A DNA stretch of 7,199 bases from Candidatus Melainabacteria bacterium (lineage in GTDB: Bacteria; Actinomycetota; Actinomycetes; Mycobacteriales; Pseudonocardiaceae). The notes below the pieces were generated by a model that was not told where the DNA came from, ran no database searches, and worked only from the letters and a program-made list of their open reading frames with translations. Each line of letters starts with the position of its first letter. The stretch's first letter is position 1. Positions 6,163 to 7,199 of this stretch are shown here, piece after piece. Where the stretch lies: the NCBI GenBank assembly GCA_903970565.1, contig CAJCJE010000018.1, positions 1 to 7,199 of the forward strand. The letters run 5' to 3'. The position numbers were made by a program, and so were the translations under genes.

Positions 6163-6891
6163 GTGGGGATTTTCGGGAGACGCCAGCGCGACGGCCGGCA
6201 TTCCGTCGACGAGCCGGAGGATGGCGCCTACCGGGAGGATGACCACGGCCGGGAGTCCTACTCCGGGGACATCTACGACGACAGCGCGACGGCCGAGGAT
6301 CACGACGGGACCGACTACGACGACGCGCGGGACTACGACGAGGACTACGTCGCCGGCCCCTACGACGAGGACGAGTCGCCCGAGGACAACCTGACCCGGC
6401 TGGATCTCGGCTCGGTCCAGGTGCCGTTGCCGGACAACTCACAGATCCAGGTCGAGATGGACCCCACCGGTCCGCTGCGTGCCGTGCACATCGTCAGTAC
6501 GCACGCCCGCTACACCGTCAGCGCCTACGCGGCCCCCAAATCCTCCGGGCTGTGGGCGGAAATCAGCAAGGAACTCGCCGACCAGCTCGGCGGTGACGGC
6601 GCCAGGGTCCGCAAGGAGGCCGGCGAGTGGGGGACCGAGCTGGTCGCGTTCGTGAACAACGTACTGCTGCGCTTCGTCGGCGTCGACGGGCCGCGCTGGA
6701 TGCTGCGCGCGGTGGCCGCCGGGCCGAAGGAGCAGTCCGCGCAGGCCGCCGAGGAGCTGCGGGACATGGTCCGGGAGACCATCGTCGTGCGCGGCCAGCA
6801 GCCGATGCCGGTGCGGACCCCGCTGCCGCTGAAGCTGCCGGAGGAGATAGCCCAGCACATCGAGCAGGCCCAGGGCGGCGCACCGGGCTGA
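6163..6891 (+). CDS. DUF3710 domain-containing protein
   Basis: The product is 242 aa, starting at GTG 6163 (MGIFGRRQRDGR), a start fixed by the GGAGGA just upstream. After a short basic patch (5-13) comes a very acidic, Tyr/Asp-rich disordered stretch (about 16-75, including TDYDDARDYDEDY). The conserved DUF3710 part runs from about 78 to 236: LDLGSVQVPLPDNSQIQVEM (80-99), AVHIVSTHARYTVSAYAAPK (107-126), EAGEWGTELVAFV (152-164) and DGPRWMLRAV (175-184), ending with PVRTPLPLKLPEEIAQHIEQ (216-235). No signal peptide or membrane segment is seen. Rv2696c, downstream of dut in M. tuberculosis, is the matching gene. The family has no established function. Co-expression with dut is likely because the genes abut, but that alone does not show a role in nucleotide metabolism. 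Confidence 0.9.
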   Translation: MGIFGRRQRDGRHSVDEPEDGAYREDDHGRESYSGDIYDDSATAEDHDGTDYDDARDYDEDYVAGPYDEDESPEDNLTRLDLGSVQVPLPDNSQIQVEMDPTGPLRAVHIVSTHARYTVSAYAAPKSSGLWAEISKELADQLGGDGARVRKEAGEWGTELVAFVNNVLLRFVGVDGPRWMLRAVAAGPKEQSAQAAEELRDMVRETIVVRGQQPMPVRTPLPLKLPEEIAQHIEQAQGGAPG

Positions 6892-6933
6892 TCGCCGCGT
6901 TACCTGATTGACCTGATTGATTGCCGCGTTACC
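6889..6933. repeat. 16-bp direct repeats carrying both convergent stop codons
   Basis: TGATCGCCGCGTTACC (6889-6904) and TGATTGCCGCGTTACC (6918-6933) differ at one base. The first begins with the DUF3710 TGA. The second contains the TAA (minus strand, 6931-6929) of the downstream gene. Between them ACCTGATTG is repeated in tandem (6902-6910, 6911-6919). No strong terminator hairpin is apparent in this 37-bp gap. Confidence 0.7.
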
Positions 6934-7199
6934 GGTCGGACGAGGCCGCCTGGGGCCGGCCCCCGGCGCGCAACCAGGCCAGTACGGTCGCCCGGCCGAG
7001 GGACTCCCGGTCAGCGCCGAGCGCGGCCAGGCTGGTGGTGCCCAGCGCGGCGTTGGGCAGCGCGCTTGCCCAGGACCGGGCGGCGGCCAGCGGATGTACC
7101 GGATCGTCGACGCAGCCGGCCACCCCGGCGGGCGCCCACAGCGTGCTCAGGGCCTCGCTGGTGGGCGCCGGGTGGTCGGCCGCACCGCGCAGTGACGCG
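6929..7199 (-). CDS. Alpha/beta-hydrolase-like protein, C-terminal fragment (5' end beyond window)
   Basis: The minus-strand frame is open from the window edge (first whole codon at 7198) to TAA 6931-6929, giving 89 residues with strongly GC-rich third positions. The stretch WAPAGVAGCVDDPVHPLAAA followed by RSWASALPNAAL is typical of the last beta strand and acid loop of alpha/beta-hydrolases, where the Asp precedes a V-P or V-H-P. The catalytic His expected roughly 25-30 residues later is not evident. After DDPVHP no His occurs before the C-terminus (SLAALGADRESLGRATVLAWLRAGGRPQ). It may therefore be a non-catalytic family member, or use another residue. Position and orientation match Rv2695 in M. 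tuberculosis. A GTG at 7123 could be read as a start but would remove the fold, so the gene is partial. Confidence 0.65.
   Translation of the reverse strand, partial: ASLRGAADHPAPTSEALSTLWAPAGVAGCVDDPVHPLAAARSWASALPNAALGTTSLAALGADRESLGRATVLAWLRAGGRPQAASSDR

Noticed and set aside
1..7199. CRISPR array, tRNA/rRNA, insertion sequence, prophage or defence system
   Set aside because: No regularly spaced repeats, tRNA-like cloverleaf, transposase or integrase motif, or terminal inverted repeats were seen. The genes are conserved actinobacterial core genes plus one peptidase.

Overview
The window is high-GC, strongly GC3-biased actinobacterial chromosome. The sigma factor C-terminal half is nearly identical to mycobacterial SigA. 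The gene order ppgK-sigA, cei, DUF4193, DUF3093, dut, DUF3710 is the block I recall from Mycobacterium tuberculosis (Rv2696c-Rv2703), with matching relative orientations. Sequence divergence and the style of the N-terminal extensions suggest a Pseudonocardiales-type organism (Amycolatopsis/Saccharopolyspora-like). That placement is an inference. suhB, which lies between ppgK and cei in M. tuberculosis, is absent here.

Layout: (1) 1-672 (+), the 3' part of a secreted G1 (eqolisin, Peptidase_A4) glutamic peptidase. It converges on sigA through a perfect 21-bp stem hairpin. (2) 744-3154 (-), the primary sigma factor sigA and, upstream of it, the polyphosphate glucokinase ppgK. (3) 3379-4086 (-), cei, a membrane-anchored LytR_C cell-envelope integrity protein. 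(4) 4087-4570, a 484-bp non-coding divergent control region. (5) 4571-4878 (+), a DUF4193 zinc-ribbon-like gene that carries an apparent one-base deletion. (6) 5080-5589 (-), a two-TM DUF3093 protein. It is divergent from (7) 5614-6162 (+) dut and 6163-6891 (+) a DUF3710 gene, which form a tightly coupled pair. (8) 6929-7199 (-), the C-terminal part of an alpha/beta-hydrolase-like protein, running off the window.

Together this is a core housekeeping neighbourhood: primary transcription initiation, glucose phosphorylation from polyphosphate, envelope integrity and dUTP sanitation, plus several conserved actinobacterial proteins of unknown role. I do not see a novel defence or mobile system.

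The most noteworthy observations are the DUF4193 frameshift; a 24-bp divergent intergenic region with two overlapping -10 elements that place both start codons at the expected +1 (leaderless pair); short direct duplications spanning several stop codons; an ATG-triplet (Ala-Thr-Gly) tail on Dut; and an alpha/beta-hydrolase C-terminus lacking the expected catalytic histidine.
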